A stretch of DNA of 64,000 bases, taken from NCBI RefSeq assembly GCF_040581485.1, contig NC_090131.1, positions 23,510,532 through 23,574,531 of the forward strand, written 5' to 3'. This document shows positions 1 through 14,100 of the stretch, in pieces. Position 1 is the stretch's first letter; the number at the start of each line of letters is the position of its first letter. The notes under the pieces were generated by a model, which saw only the letters and a program-made list of their open reading frames with translations, was not told where the DNA came from and did no database searches. This stretch comes from Linepithema humile. Lineage: Eukaryota; Arthropoda; Insecta; Hymenoptera; Formicidae. The position numbers were made by a program, and so were the translations under genes.

Positions 1-386
1 TGTCAATAAAATCGGAGCGTCTGATTTTTAATAGTTCGTCAATTTTATTTCTGATTGCAAAGAACAGTATATTTGCTCTGCAAAAAAAAACGCAAAATTA
101 TAATGAAGAATTTGCAATTGCGCGATTTCGGGATAACGAAATCGTGTTCTACCACTTAATGATTGCAAAGTGAAAACATTATAAACCAACTCTGTAAGCC
201 TGCGAGTACTACGTGGCTACCGGCCCCCTGCAATCATACGGATGGTGTGTTTGAATATCAGAATAAAGAGATGCGGGCGCGGAGTGACGGATACTTCGAC
301 AGTCATAAATATTTAAGCGTTCTCCCTCCCTCGTCGTAAATGTATGGATGAAACATTGCGCGCCGTGAAACTTTTGAAATCACTCT

Positions 387-419
387 GGGGGGGAGGGGGA
401 GAGCGGTCGGGACCCCCCC
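387..419. repeat. G-run/C-run hairpin candidate
   Basis: A run of seven G, one A and five G (387-399) is followed by a run of seven C (413-419). The two runs could pair as a stem around a loop of about 13 bases, and the G runs could contribute to a quadruplex. No coding context is seen. Confidence 0.35.
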
Positions 420-3400
420 GTCTGTTGATTTTATAAACAAAGAAGTTGTCAGACAGTATCCGGCAGCACACTTCGTTATAATATTTATATACGACGCGCG
501 GAATAATACGGAAAACGAGGATTAAGCGAATTGAAATGAAACAATAGTGTGCGATAAACTTTACTTCATTCGCAGAGCGATAAGTTTCGCGCCGTGAGCA
601 AAAAAAAAGAGTTTACGCGTTGCACGACCCTTTTATATTCTATATTCTGATTCTAATAATATCTAAGATCTAAAAAAAAAAAACATAGGCACGCTATCGA
701 CATCTTCAGTATTAAAAATAGCGCCGTTGACACAGATCGAAATGCATCGAAGTCACGCAGTATGCAAATACGAGCGGACTTTTAACCAACTTCGAAATTA
801 AAAACCGAAAGTTTTATTTTCTGAAATCTTGTCGCAAAATTTCATGAATTATTCAAATCGTGTTTCAAGTTTTCGCAAGATTCCCCGCGCAACACGTACA
901 AGATTTCACGATAAACACGCAATTTCGGTTAAAATTCATTAATCTTTCTCTGTCACCAAGTTTTCTTAAATCCTCATACTTCGATCCTCCCCTCCGCGCC
1001 GTTAAGTCGCCGGAGATAAATCTTTCACTTTTTTCTTTTCTTTTTTCTTTTTTTTTTATTTTTATATAATGATAATAACCGACAATAAAGTGGCTTCCAA
1101 TTTTAACTGCGTTATCGCCGCGAAAGTTTCGCGCGCTGGGATGAAGAGGCGGACGGGGATGTAACAGGGTAACTTCGTCCTGGCTACGTCCTCGCTCGTG
1201 TATTGATCGGTCAGGTGTGTGCATACAGTTTGCTGCAGGATTTCCTGTTCGTAAAATCCCTCCTCCTTGAACGCCCCCGTCTCGTTTAAACCTTTGAGAG
1301 CTCGCGGCGATTTCTGTCCCGTTTCCCTCGCGGAGAATTGATGCAATTTTACAACGCAACTTACACCCGCGGCGGACTGCTTTTCCTCGGATACGTTTCA
1401 TGAGAGACGCCTTTATATTGCAAAATAATAGCGACGCAGTTTCCAATTATAAATACATCTACTGCGCCGGATAACAAGGTGCTGTAATATTTCGCAAAAT
1501 TGGAAGTTCATAAAATCTCGATATTTTTAACGAAAGAGCATTGTTTTGTTAAACGCGCATACATCTAGTTTTGCATTAAAATGACGATAATTCTTTCATG
1601 TAAAATGTTTATTTGCGGGCGTTTCTGTTATATAAACGAACATATGTTGCCATAACAATTGTACTTAAAAAAAAAAGAAATAGTTAACTGAATATTATAT
1701 GAAAAAGAAAACAGATTAAAGTCATATTTCGCTAAAAATGAAATACGTTTATGCATAAGCGTACATTGCGTAATTATACTATGTTCTTTCGCAAACTGCA
1801 ATGAATAAATATTAATTTATATAATAATTAATTCAAAGAAAAAAGTATATGTAACATTTTTGTAATAACCGGATATTAATATGAATCTAAAAGTAAATAG
1901 ATTTTTATTAATTAACACATTGGATGGAAGAGCGCATTAAATAAAATTCTGAGCCAATCGAAATTCCGCCTGAGTACTAAAAATAATGAAAATTTGAATA
2001 ATTTTTGATGAGTTTCCCGACGCGATCATTTCTCAGACAGAAAATCCTCTCACAAGACACCAGGAAGTTGCGGGATGAATGAACAAAAAAATTTTAATAA
2101 GTAACTGTAGCTGTCGTGAATTATAAACGATTATTTCTCTCCGTTTTCCCGTGCGCTCGCGAGACGGAAATGAGTGCGGGGAGCGAAGCGACAAGAACGG
2201 CGAACCGGGAGCCGCGCTTCAACGGGATCGTTCTCTGTCCTCGGGTACTGGCTCTTGCTTTTCTTCGCTTCCGTCCCCGCTGATTCTGTTTGCCCTGCGC
2301 TGTCCCTTGCGGGGTTGATTGCAGCGCGCTCGCCTGACAGCTCTATTCCGCGCACGTTGACCATAACCGAATTAACGCGTAATTAGTTTACATAAAATTA
2401 CGACCGACTCCGCCCTTTTCCTCCCGCACGCCCTTACCGCCGTCCGCCGCCGCCCCGTCTTCCGGATCGACCTGCCGACCGATTGCACCTACGGGGGCCA
2501 CCTGCCTATCGCGGTCGACACGCCAACAACACGCTCGAAAGCCTATCGCCCAGCTTGCTACGCAATTTCATTATCGGTGATTTAGTTGAACGCATCCCGC
2601 ACACGGGGCGTTGCACCGCGCACGGTCGGAAGTGCCAGGATATGGCGGTGGTTTATGAGCTGTGTGATGCTCGCTCACGCGCAAGCGGCGAAATCGGAAA
2701 CGTAATTGTCAGGCGATCGCATCTCGGCTTGCCTCGCGACCCTCTTCTTCGCGGACTGGCGAACGCTTGTAGCTCGCGAAAAATATAAAACTTCTGCCGA
2801 AACATTACAGTTAACAGAAATTGACTGTGACAAAAATACTTGAATAATATTTATTAAGTATTTAAAACAAATAATAAAAATAAAAGTAAATTTCTTATAT
2901 CGTTTGTTCGCTTAGATACACATTTGCGCTGTTAATACAATTTTCTTTAATACAGTTTATCTTTTGTTTTTTTTTTTTTTTTTTGCTTATTAATTAATCA
3001 TTCTACTTCCAGTAAAAATAGGATAGGAACATCGGTATTAATATATGTCACTTTTATCGGTGGCTAAAATCTGCGTTTAAGTTCATCAATCGGTTTTTTA
3101 CATTTACACTCAATCATAATCAACATGCCTTTCACATCATGAAAATGAACGCAAGATGTCATGTGCTCATCGTATACGCACATTTGCACAACGCAAGTGC
3201 ACCTCCCGATGCCGCATCTCATATTCATAGACTCAAATGCCGCGCACATGTTTCATGGGCAATTCCTCCAACGCCCGATATCCTGTAAAATATGCATCGT
3301 GTTATCATTACCGCTCTGCGTGGTAGATCGTTCGCACGCGGGAACATCACACGAACGATAATGCCAATAACACGCTTCAACAATACATTATCCGCGTACT

Positions 3401-5059
3401 TGCTTGAACGTGAATAATTTTTAAACAGCGAAGTGATCGACTTAAAAATGGCATCGCTGATTGGAAACGTTTGTTTGTACGGAATATCATATGATCCACG
3501 TATCATTTTTTTATGTCGCCAAAAAACCTATAAAATTTTTCTCCAAAATGTTCGTTTATTCGCAAATTATTCGTAATTTATGTATGATATAAAGTGCATA
3601 TATCTTATATTTTATTCTCTCATTTATTTTCTTATATTTTTATTTTTTTTTGTCTATTTACAATCAGCTCAAGGCGAGAATACACTATCGCGAACATCGC
3701 AACTTTTTATTGTGCACTTTTTTTATGCAGCCTTGTTTATTTTCAAAGTACAAAGTGCGCTACATAATTAGAGATATGACCGATGAATGATAAACATCGA
3801 CATATTCCACGGCCTTCGCCTTTTCGTGAAGCGCGTTCGCGCGCAGCGTTAATGCATCGCCGACACAGAAGTCATTTGGTTACAAAGACGCCGTACGATC
3901 GGCACGTTGTAACGCGAGCGGTCACGGTACTTTTGTCTATCGAGCCGGAATACCGAGTCGGCGCGCGATAACGCCATTACAAAGGTCACTGTCGTGACCC
4001 TCCTCTCCTCTCGTCGACAGCGCGAGAAGAGTGGGTGGGTGCCTGGGGGTCAGGAGTTGCTGCAACCTGCCGGCAGCTACCCTCCGCCTCGACGTTGCAC
4101 TCTCCTATTCATGAACTTGAACGTGACCGTTAGCGGTTCGACCAGTCGTATCCGACGCGCAGAAAAGTTGTAAGTCACGATTGGAATCTATATTCCGCGG
4201 GAGCGTCCGTAGCAAAAACTTTTGACCTCCGCGAATCTAATTTTTTATGTATTGTCTTCGGAATAATGTTAAATACACTTTGAATTTTATAATGCAATTT
4301 AGTTGCATTTATGTCGCGATGTAAACCATGCAACGGTGAAAGAAAGAGAATATTTGAATTTGTAGTTAATATTTTGTCATAAATCAATTGACACATTAAT
4401 TAATTAGATATTTATTCGATTTTATTAATCCAAAAATTCAGGTTGATTCAACAATAATAATGCGAGATCTCTGGACGTGTCCGCTATATGCAAGTATCTT
4501 GTAAATAATAGTTACATAAACGAAGGACGCATATGCTTGTTAATGCGATATTGTTGTGGAAACGCGACGCCACATCCCAATAAACAACAAACAAGCTCGA
4601 AACAATGAAAACTTTATGACAAAAGCAGAAAATGCTCGAAATACGCGGCGATGTGGTTTCATAAGCCATTAAATATGCGAAACCAGTCGATTAAATATGA
4701 CCATCCAAGAATGCAAATTTCACTGCCTGCAATCGTTATGTAATAGAATTACACGGTCGAATTGGTAAATTCATAATGAAGTCATTGATGCGCGCAGTTG
4801 TTTTTGTCCACATATTTTAATATGCTGTGCCAACCGATATATACTTTAATTAACTGAAGCGCTTCGTCTCGCTCGCACCACCGTTAAAACGTTAACTGCA
4901 ATTTCCAGATCAAATTTTCGCGCAATCTTAGACGATTGTTTTCTCATGCATAACACACGTGCTACCACGGTATACAACGGATGTAGTTATTATAAGAAAA
5001 TCGCTCTGTCGTCTGCCTGAAGAAAAAGAAGTCTGTCTGAAGAGGCAGAATTGTTCTTC

Positions 5060-5088
5060 TTCCTCTTCAAAAGTCTTTTGAAGAGGAA
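5060..5088. repeat. Perfect 14-bp-arm palindrome
   Basis: Two exact complementary arms of 14 bases (the left arm begins TTCCTCTTC, the right arm ends GAAGAGGAA) surround one central T at 5074. They sit in a short purine/pyrimidine-biased patch (about 5020-5105) that repeats GAAG and CTTC words. It could be a cruciform, a hairpin, or the core of a small mobile-element remnant. Confidence 0.5.
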
Positions 5089-8000
5089 CAACTGTACTTC
5101 TTCCTTGCTATTGACGCACCAGATATATGGTGAAGTAACTTCGAATAAAAGATGGTTTCTCCGTGGCTTTCTATATACGTACTTTTAGAAATTTCGAAGT
5201 TGAAACAACCTCTTGGCTTAAAGTGGACGTATTAGTGTTTTATTATATTTTTTTAAGAATTTTATTCAGCCGTAAAAATGTTTACGAACGAAGTTTATTG
5301 CCGTTAAATAATTTGATAGGCAAACTTTTCTCTTTTATATCAGCATTATTATCAATAACGCTGTCAGTTTGTTATAACACATTTTTTGCGATTTGTTTTC
5401 CTTTTGGGCGCAATATTTCGCGCAATTAATCATTGCCAGGTGGCGCTTGCCGCTACAAGGAAGGTCGAATGAAAGCGACGTAATCTGACTTAAGGCTGCA
5501 GGATACCCGCATTTTTGTCCTTCTCGCGGCTTAACCCCTTCCTACGTCATCCCCGGCGGGATTAAAGATACTGAGGATGCGGAACCTCGGCGGTGAAGGA
5601 CGGGGCGAGGTGCGTCGGATGTTGAGAGAAGTTTAATCCCTTGGCTGTAATTACGCTGTATTCCAAGGCTAAAAATATTTCGAACCCCGTGGTGGAGGGG
5701 TGGGCGGGCAGATCGTAAGGGACGGTCAATTAAGCACGATTTTCTACCTTCGACTGAGTTTCCCGCGTGATTTTTGCTCTCTCAGCATTCATCGTTGTGC
5801 GTCTATTTGTGAGAGAATTGCGAACGCTCGGGCGGGCACGTGGAATCTCGATGGTTTACGCGCATTTTAATCTGCTACATCCGACAATTTCCGAGATTTA
5901 AATGTAATATAGCATTACACTTAATGGCATACACAAATTACAAAAGCAAAATTAAGCATTCTAAATATTTTTCTTATCTGTAAAATATGTAATATTTATT
6001 TTATTATTTACGTAATTATTCCTCTCTTTTATTAAGTTACATTTTATCTGTATTGCACCAACAACATCGGCAAACAATTTATTTATTATAAATTTATAAA
6101 CTCATTAGCTAATGTGTATTGTTCTGCGTGTATTTACGTGAATTATATTAATCCTTTATCTTATCAAATACAATTTCTAATTAAAAAGTACTGAAGTTTT
6201 CAAGCTTCAATAAGCATACGAAAGCTCATTAACTGTATAATCTATCGTTTTCTACTTTTATTCGAATTAAAATTTGTCGTAAAGAAATCTATTAATCCCA
6301 TTATTCAATTGGCATTGGCGGAAATATAATTAAAATATAATTATTCATTGTGAAACGGTGGATTGCCGATATTGTTGCAATATTATATTCGAACGAATAT
6401 TGCGTCAGACGGCAAAGTACCGTCGAGGGCTCATTAACTAAAACCAATTACTGAGACGGACAGATTTAATTTTCCGCCGGCGATAAAATTAATTCAATGC
6501 TAGGTTCATATTTCTCATATGTATAGGATATTAGCGAGATGAATTTTATGCAAGAAAAGATCAATTCATAATGGACGATCGTATATCCGATGACATATCA
6601 CATTTTAGATGCAATGATAATGAAAAGAGTGAATTAATTCTTTCATCATATAAAAATATTATGTCTACGAAGCTATAAAAATTGAAATAGGGTTTACAAA
6701 ATTTTGCGCTATTTAAATTAATGCTCTATTCTTAATTTTGACGTTTTAATTATTTAGTAGAAATTCATGCATATTTTAGCATACTCAACTACTGAAATTT
6801 TAATTGTGAGAGAACATGATTGTTTTTTTGTAAACATAAAAATTGCTTTGTTACATATTATGCGGGTGCTTCAAAAGTCACTCGTTTCGATTATACCTGT
6901 TATTCAAGATAAAAGAGAATAAAATACTGCCTCGCGATTGCGGTTCAATGAAATCGATAATAGTCACGCGAAGTTCAAAAGCGACTAAAAGCGGCAGGAA
7001 AGAAAGCGGAGCCAATAAGAAACAAATCAAGACAAAAACGAAACTTGAGAGAACCTAAGGAGCATCTTACGATAAATCGCGCTGAGGAAGAAAAAAGAAC
7101 TTATCGATGCAAGAAAAAGAGGGGGAGCGAATTGTTTCAGACAGGAAATCGATGTATTGGTATTTTCTTTTACACTTCAATATTTATTCAGAGCTTTTTT
7201 TTCAAACCGCTTCCGTGAAAGGTGGCAAGTGAAAATTTAGTGAGTACAAACTAGTGAGAGTAAAATTTAATTGCGAATTCTACAGCATTGCGTTAAAAAG
7301 TGTAGTTACATTATTGCTTTATAAAAGAGTATTTATGGAGCTAAAAAACAATTGGATAAATCTACATTTATTGTTTTATGTTTATAATTATTCTTTTTGT
7401 ATTATTAACATTTAATATTAATATAAAATTTTTTAATTGTAAGTATTATTACAATATTTATGTCATTTTTAATTATAACATATCAATTTTCATTTATTCG
7501 CGAATAAACCGGATATTCAGCGTTGACCAAATACCATAATCAAACAAACCGACACGAACCGATGGCCACGACGACACTTATCTCTTCTGGAACACTCTGC
7601 GAGGAGACTCTTTCAAGGGTCACTCGATCGAAGGAACGTTCCGTGCTCTGCCATTGTCCCTTTTCAAGCTCACCGCTGCTTTACTATATGCAATAAAGCC
7701 GGTTATAAAGCAGGATATTGCAAAAAAAAAACTCGTCCAGCCAAGTGGCTGAAGGATAATTGAATTGAGTCGCATCTCACAAAAAGATAAAACCCGGAAA
7801 TTGACAGCGACGTATTAAGAAAGGAAAACTCAGACAAATTTTATAAAATTCTGCATTTATATACGAAACAAAATTGTAAAAATATTTGAGATAAATTGAA
7901 CTTGCAGTGACTTTCATGCACTGTCATTGAACTTGAACAATCGCATATTATTAGAAAATTCCCTATATATAAGATTGCATATAAGATGCATAAAAATAAC

Positions 8001-8134
8001 CAAGCGAGAATTTTAATGCGAGATATAAAGAAAATATTTAAATATACATAAAAATTCAAATTATATGATTAAACGTACAGCGAGTGCTTTATATGTTATC
8101 GCACTCAAATAGACATTTTGTTATTTCGTTACAG

Positions 8135-11100
8135 ATGCAATATGGAGAACCGATTTGGACTGGATAGTAATACATCGCGATCGTCTAGTATTATTAAGCT
8201 TCATGAACCCGATCGGCAACTTAAGCTCCCTGACCGGCTCGGTGACGCCACAACCTTTCTTAACTCTGACCCCAGAAGAAGGCATTAATGAGAACCTCGA
8301 CGAGTTTACCACTTCGACACCCGGTCTAACAAACATGGCGCTTCCGGATGTTGTCGAGACTCACGTCGGCGAGACAACTACCACGTTCTCGACTATTCTC
8401 CACCCAATCGTCACAGATCCACCTTTGTCTCGAACCACTACTCCGAGTCCCGGTACAACTTCCGGCAAAACTACTACCACTGCTACTACTACTACTGCTA
8501 CGAGCACCGAAACGACTTCGACGATCTCGAAAACAACAATGTTGCCGAAGAACAACACCGCGAGACGTCCGACCGCGAGAACCTTCACTAAGAGCAGTAA
8601 TTCGAAGAGGTCAAAGGCGAAGAATCTCACCAGGATATCCACAACGACGAGATCTTCCAGAGCCGTCGGAAACATGACGGCTCAGAGTATGTCGTTGACG
8701 ATGAACAGCCTAGCGGATCTTGACCATCCCGAGAATTTGAATCTAGAACTTCAAACAGGTAAGCCGGTCGTGGATCTACATTGTTCTACTTAATTACGAT
8801 TTTATTTTGGAAATTATTTCAAAGTAAAAACGCGGGAGAAATCCTTAGAACGAAGATTGATAAATGCACACATTGTAAAAATAATTATTAAAGCCACTAA
8901 ATGGGAACGGAAGAGCATTCTATTTCATCATAATGGCCGCATGAAAAAATTATGAAGCCATTGACAAAACAAGTGGAAAAAGAGCGGCACATTTTTCATA
9001 ATATCTTATAAAATATTTGCGCTGAGAGCGAGATTTCACTTCCGCCGCAATGGAACGAATATATCGCGAATATATCCGCTCGTTGTAAAACAGGATTATT
9101 TACAAGCCACGTATTCCGTTTTTTAGCCGAATCATATGGTCCGATTACTCTGGAATATCTGAATTACGCCGCCGCGCTCGGCGTCTACTCGGTAAGGTAT
9201 CCCGCCGTCTTCTGGTCGTGCAACAAAGCATTGGGTACAATTTTCAGTCTGCAACTGGTCATAAATTCAGCGCAGAGTCTGCTGGCTTACGCCGGAATGT
9301 CCGTCCTTTATAAGGTAAGCAACGCAAAGTATTCGATGCCAGTTAAAACTCGCGGAGAAACTTCGGTACGTCTCAGTCGGCCCGAATACGCCACTCTTGC
9401 GGATACTCCAAGAAACTTAATAAAACGCTAAGAATCCGGTAAACGTCGGAAATCTCGGAAAATACATTACGAAATAAGATCGTCTTGTGCGGGAAAAATT
9501 GATTTGTACAGTTGAAAAAGAAATTCGAAAGTTGGAAAATAAAGTATAAAGTGGTTATCGAAACTGGAACAGCAATAATCTTGGAGATTTATATTCTTGC
9601 TTTATAATTATATACATATTACTTTCCGATATTACTCCGAAAGAATAATCTCTCAATTTCATGCTTAAATAAAATTAAACTTCCATCTAATTTCTTTCTG
9701 TCAAGAAAGAAGAATAATTTAACACGCTGTTAAGCATCGAAATTGGAACAGTAATAATCTTGAAGATTTATATCTAGGCTGTTCAAGATTCATCCGTACT
9801 TTAAAAACATATATCTAATCATGAAATATGCATTTAACAGGTCCAGGTGGTAGGCGCGTTAAAAGCCCTGCCGCTTCTTCGGCATCGCACCGTAGCGACG
9901 ACCAGTACAATCTCGACAATATTCGGAGACTCCTACTTTCTGCTGGATCCTCCCGTGACCCTCGTGCTCTTCGCTCTCTCGTCTTTCCTGGTGCTCTGTT
10001 CCAGCATGGTCATGTACTTCTACGCTCACGGCAGGTAAATATTTAGCGTGTTATGCACGGCAGGCTTGTTGTCCAAGTCTGCCTCATCGATTAAACTCCA
10101 GCTGAGATTACCTGCCGGGGTCTTTTTTTTTCGCAAAGAAAATTATCTAGCCCATCCGCTCTCTTATCAGATCGGAGTAATAAATGAGTTTGCTCTGAAG
10201 AGCGGAATGCGTGCGGACTGCGCGCTATACCAGATTCTTATCGGTTAATTTTTTTCATAGAACATTTTTAACACACCGCTTTAAAACGTGGAGTCGCTAC
10301 ATTTATTCATTATATGCGTTAATACGTCTCTCGCGCTGAATTTCGCGCTTCAGTCTTCTAGTTGTGCGCGAAAGCATTTTTACTGCAGAATTCAACGACC
10401 TCGTAAATTTTACTTTCCATTTATCGCTTTTATTTGACTTGCTAATTTGAAACAGCACTTATACGCGTAAGACAGACAGACGTATACCCTCCCCGATACT
10501 ATCATTATTCAGTATAAAACTCAATGGTTTCCTTAATACGTTTCAATCCTCCTTTCTCGACTTCCCATACCATGTAACAAAGGATAGCAATTAACAATCT
10601 CGCCGGTACCACAGGGTATCTCTTACCGACTTTAAAAGAAGTAAAGTTTCAATTTAATTTAAAGAGCGCAGAAGTAGTCTATAGTAGACAAAGAATTAAA
10701 AGATATAACAATAAGTTTAATCTCATCTAAGATATATAAAGAACAATTTTTCACTGTATTATATAACGCAAAACCGATTTTTTTTTTTTTTTTATTCTCT
10801 TCAAAATTAGAGAATTATTTTCCGGAAAAAAACGGTCAAGAGCTAAAATAAATTAACAGTTTTGTATCGCTTTTTGCTTGTTTTTATATTCGTTTTTCGA
10901 TTCGTTAAAATCAGCTCGCGATTCCCAGCGAAACTGTCGAAATATTCTCGCTCGTCATCTCTCTCGCTTCGCATCAACTAATTATACGCCGCGCGATGCG
11001 TAGGTTCACCGCTTTCCTGAATCAGGAACGCGAGCGTCGCGTGATCCTGTTGAGGGACGGCCGCGAGGGCAACGGCTGGGTCTACCTGCCACACTGCGCC

Positions 11101-14100
11101 GCGCTCGTCGTATTCCTGGCGATCTCGATTTGTGGCGCGCCGCTGCTGTACGATTACACGGTAGTGTATCGCGGCAGTCTGGACGGCGCGATCCTCGCCT
11201 GCATCATCGGCGTGATACTCCACCTCCTTCTCTGGCTGCTCCTCTGGATAATCCTTACCATCAAGCAACGCTGGACGTTCAAGATGCGCGTGACCATCGG
11301 TCGCGCCACCGTGAGGTCCGCGAGGTCGATGAAACTCGTGACCGACGTCGATCTGCTGTCGGCCAAGGACGACGACGACGGCACCAGCGCGCCTTTGCTT
11401 ATCGTCGATAACGGCAGGACTTACACTATCGCCGACACCTCGCCGAAGAGGGCTATCATGAACGTGATACAGAAGGCTGCTATGGAGAAGAAGGCTCGAT
11501 CGCAAGGTAATTGAATATTGAATATAATTCGAATTTTTGTCTTCCGTAAATATGCACACCTCGCCTTTTGCTCCAGCATTTTTTGAAAGATTGAATTGAC
11601 TCTTTGCGCGAAATACATTGCCGTACTAAAATTGGCTTTCACAGTAGCGTTCGCTTTTTGTTTGATTTGAAGTCGAGAAGACAACGAATGCACGCCGCCG
11701 GGCATAAAATGGAACGAGCCGCGGGGCTTAAACTCTGATCGATGAAAAGTACGCGCGGCTAATACCTGAAAGCGATTTATCCTTTTCCGCGTCCATTGCA
11801 GGCGGAAACGTCGACGGGGTCGACGGCGAATCGACGGCTGACGGTGATGAGCAGATCTACTGGCTTAGGCCGAAATTACGTCCTTCGCCCGCGCAATCCC
11901 CGAGCGACAACAGCGGTGCACCGACGTCCGACAAGGGTTGGCTGAACAAGAAGCTCAAGCATAAGGTCACCTTTAACGACCTGCCTAGTACGTCAGGCTC
12001 GCGGTAACTACCCTCCTCCCTCCTCTTGGTGTCTTTGTGTATCTGTTTCTACTGCTTTCACTACTCTGCCCACGTTACACTTGTAACACAAGTAGCACTT
12101 CACCCGTATATTCCTTAGCGTGTTTGCAGTACTTAACACAAAGTTAAATTCTTCGGTATCAGTATTAATTCGTAGCAGTATTTACCAGTTTCCTTTCCCT
12201 CTGCATTTCCACGATAAATCAATATTTATCGAATCAATTACGAATGGCAATATACTTTGGGAAGCTTGAGTTTTATTTCGATAAAGCACGAAACTGTCTT
12301 ATGAAACTATCGAATTCTAAACTCTTGAAATTCGCTATGTGCACAAAGTATTCACTTTAAATATAGTTTAATATTGCGCTCTTTCTTATTCTACTACTTG
12401 CTTCTTCTATTCTTTATCGATGTAGTATTTCTATATATATCTTCAAGTATTTTGGGTATATATTTGGGAAATGTAAAGTTCTAGGTCTATCAAATGATGT
12501 GATATGTGATCCTAAGGCATAACAATGAACAAATTGTATATTTTAACATTTTGATATACATTTTATTCATTTTTATGCTGTAGAATCTTATATCATATCA
12601 TTCAACAAGGTTAGAACTTTGCTGTGATGTATTGAAATCTTATATTTTAGAGAAAGAAATGGTTTAGAATGTTAAAATGTATATTTTATTTATTTTTATG
12701 CTTTATAATGTTATATTTGTTAGGTTAAAATTTTAGAATGTACATTTCCTTTATTGCGATGCATTGAAATCTTATATTTAAAAAAAAATGGATTAGAATT
12801 CTAGAATATAAAATTTTAATGCATCGCAGTAAAGTTCTAAGTCTGCCAAATGTTATGATGTAAAATTCTAAACCATAAAAATGAATAAAATGTACATTTT
12901 AACATCCTACGCCATTTTTTAAATTCTAGACCTACCAAATGTTATGATGTACGATTTTAAGGTATAAAAATGAATTAAATGTGTACATTTTTACATTTGA
13001 AGCAATTTCTATGTTCAAAATATAAGATTTCAATGCTCATTGTAAGCAATAAAAATTAGTATCACATAAATTTTTAAAAATCTATAACTTAACATCTCTT
13101 TTTTAAAAAAAGGATTAGTTCTTTACTATCACTATGCGTGCTAATGTACAGATATTGCAGAGCTTTTCTATTTTATTTGCGTGCATACCCATTCCGCTTA
13201 ATATCCAGCCACCTATCACCGTTTCTCTATCCTTATTTCAATCTTCTTCAGCAATCGTTATGTCGCACGTAAGCATGAGACATTGTTTAATTGCTTCGAA
13301 TGATTTCTAGTAATAAGGGAAAAGCCAGACGAGGCGTCGCTGACGGCGGGCCTGATGATGACGGAGATTACGCCACATTACGCGAATTACCGCTAGTCAC
13401 CTCGCTAGATCCGGCCGATGATTCCACCTCTGAAGAAAACAAAGTAAGTTATATTTTAATTAGTCGTTATTTCACATAAAAAAGAATTATAGGATATCAT
13501 TATATTTTTTTCTTTCACAAACATTCATTGTCAGAAATTATGATTTTTCTTATAAAAACAGTTTATCGATCTCTCTGCGATTTGAGGGATTGTTATTTAT
13601 TAGTAAAAATGTAACAGAGCTATTTCTGTTCAACGAGTTCTATTTTACTCTCTGAATCTGTTTTTATCGCACTTCCTGCCACTTTAATTTTAGAGAATTT
13701 TTTTTGCATTTAACAGTGGCAAAGATGGCCGATAACTCGTAGGGACGGTATACCTAAATTCAGGAATGTAAGATAAAAAAATTTTTTTTTCTGTACTTTT
13801 TGATGTAATATCAATTAACTGCGTGTGTGGTTTCGATTGTCCACTAACAAATCTTGTAATTCCTGAAATTTATTAGAATGACTAGACAATAAGTGTTAGT
13901 TAATTTATTTTTATTAAATAATTGCAACATTATTATTAAATAGTATATATATAATTATTTCATAAAACAGCTTATATAATTTATAAGCTTTCATACTCAT
14001 ATATACATATAAGTATGAAAATTTTGTATGAGTAATTATACAAAAGCGACAAATTTATTAGTATAGACTTATAATTATTTTTTATTATTTAATTTTTAAC

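Larger units (their letters stand above)
1..8134. other. No supportable gene; probable intron or upstream DNA of tincar
   Basis: I see no exon here with both splice sites and recognisable protein. The open frames at 865-1446, 2131-2788 and 5163-5429 have no homology I recognise and no splice partners. The base composition is uneven: AT-rich DNA is broken by CpG-rich islands at about 2130-2790, 3780-4170 and 5440-5870, which could be regulatory or conserved non-coding elements. The next exon (8135) opens in the middle of a codon, so earlier coding exons must exist, either in this stretch and unrecognised, or left of the window. Confidence 0.5.

Noticed and set aside
865..1446. 193-codon minus-strand open frame
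   Set aside because: Composition and content look random (low-complexity KKKEKRKEK from a T-run), with overlapping frames on both strands and no splice context.
2131..2788. GC-rich open frames on both strands
   Set aside because: Frames are long only because high GC removes stops; no recognisable protein, no membrane segments of the kind expected for missing tincar exons.
8361..8675. Val-rich minus-strand frame and a Leu/Arg-rich plus frame at 8348-8677
   Set aside because: Shadows of the Thr-rich tincar exon in other frames.
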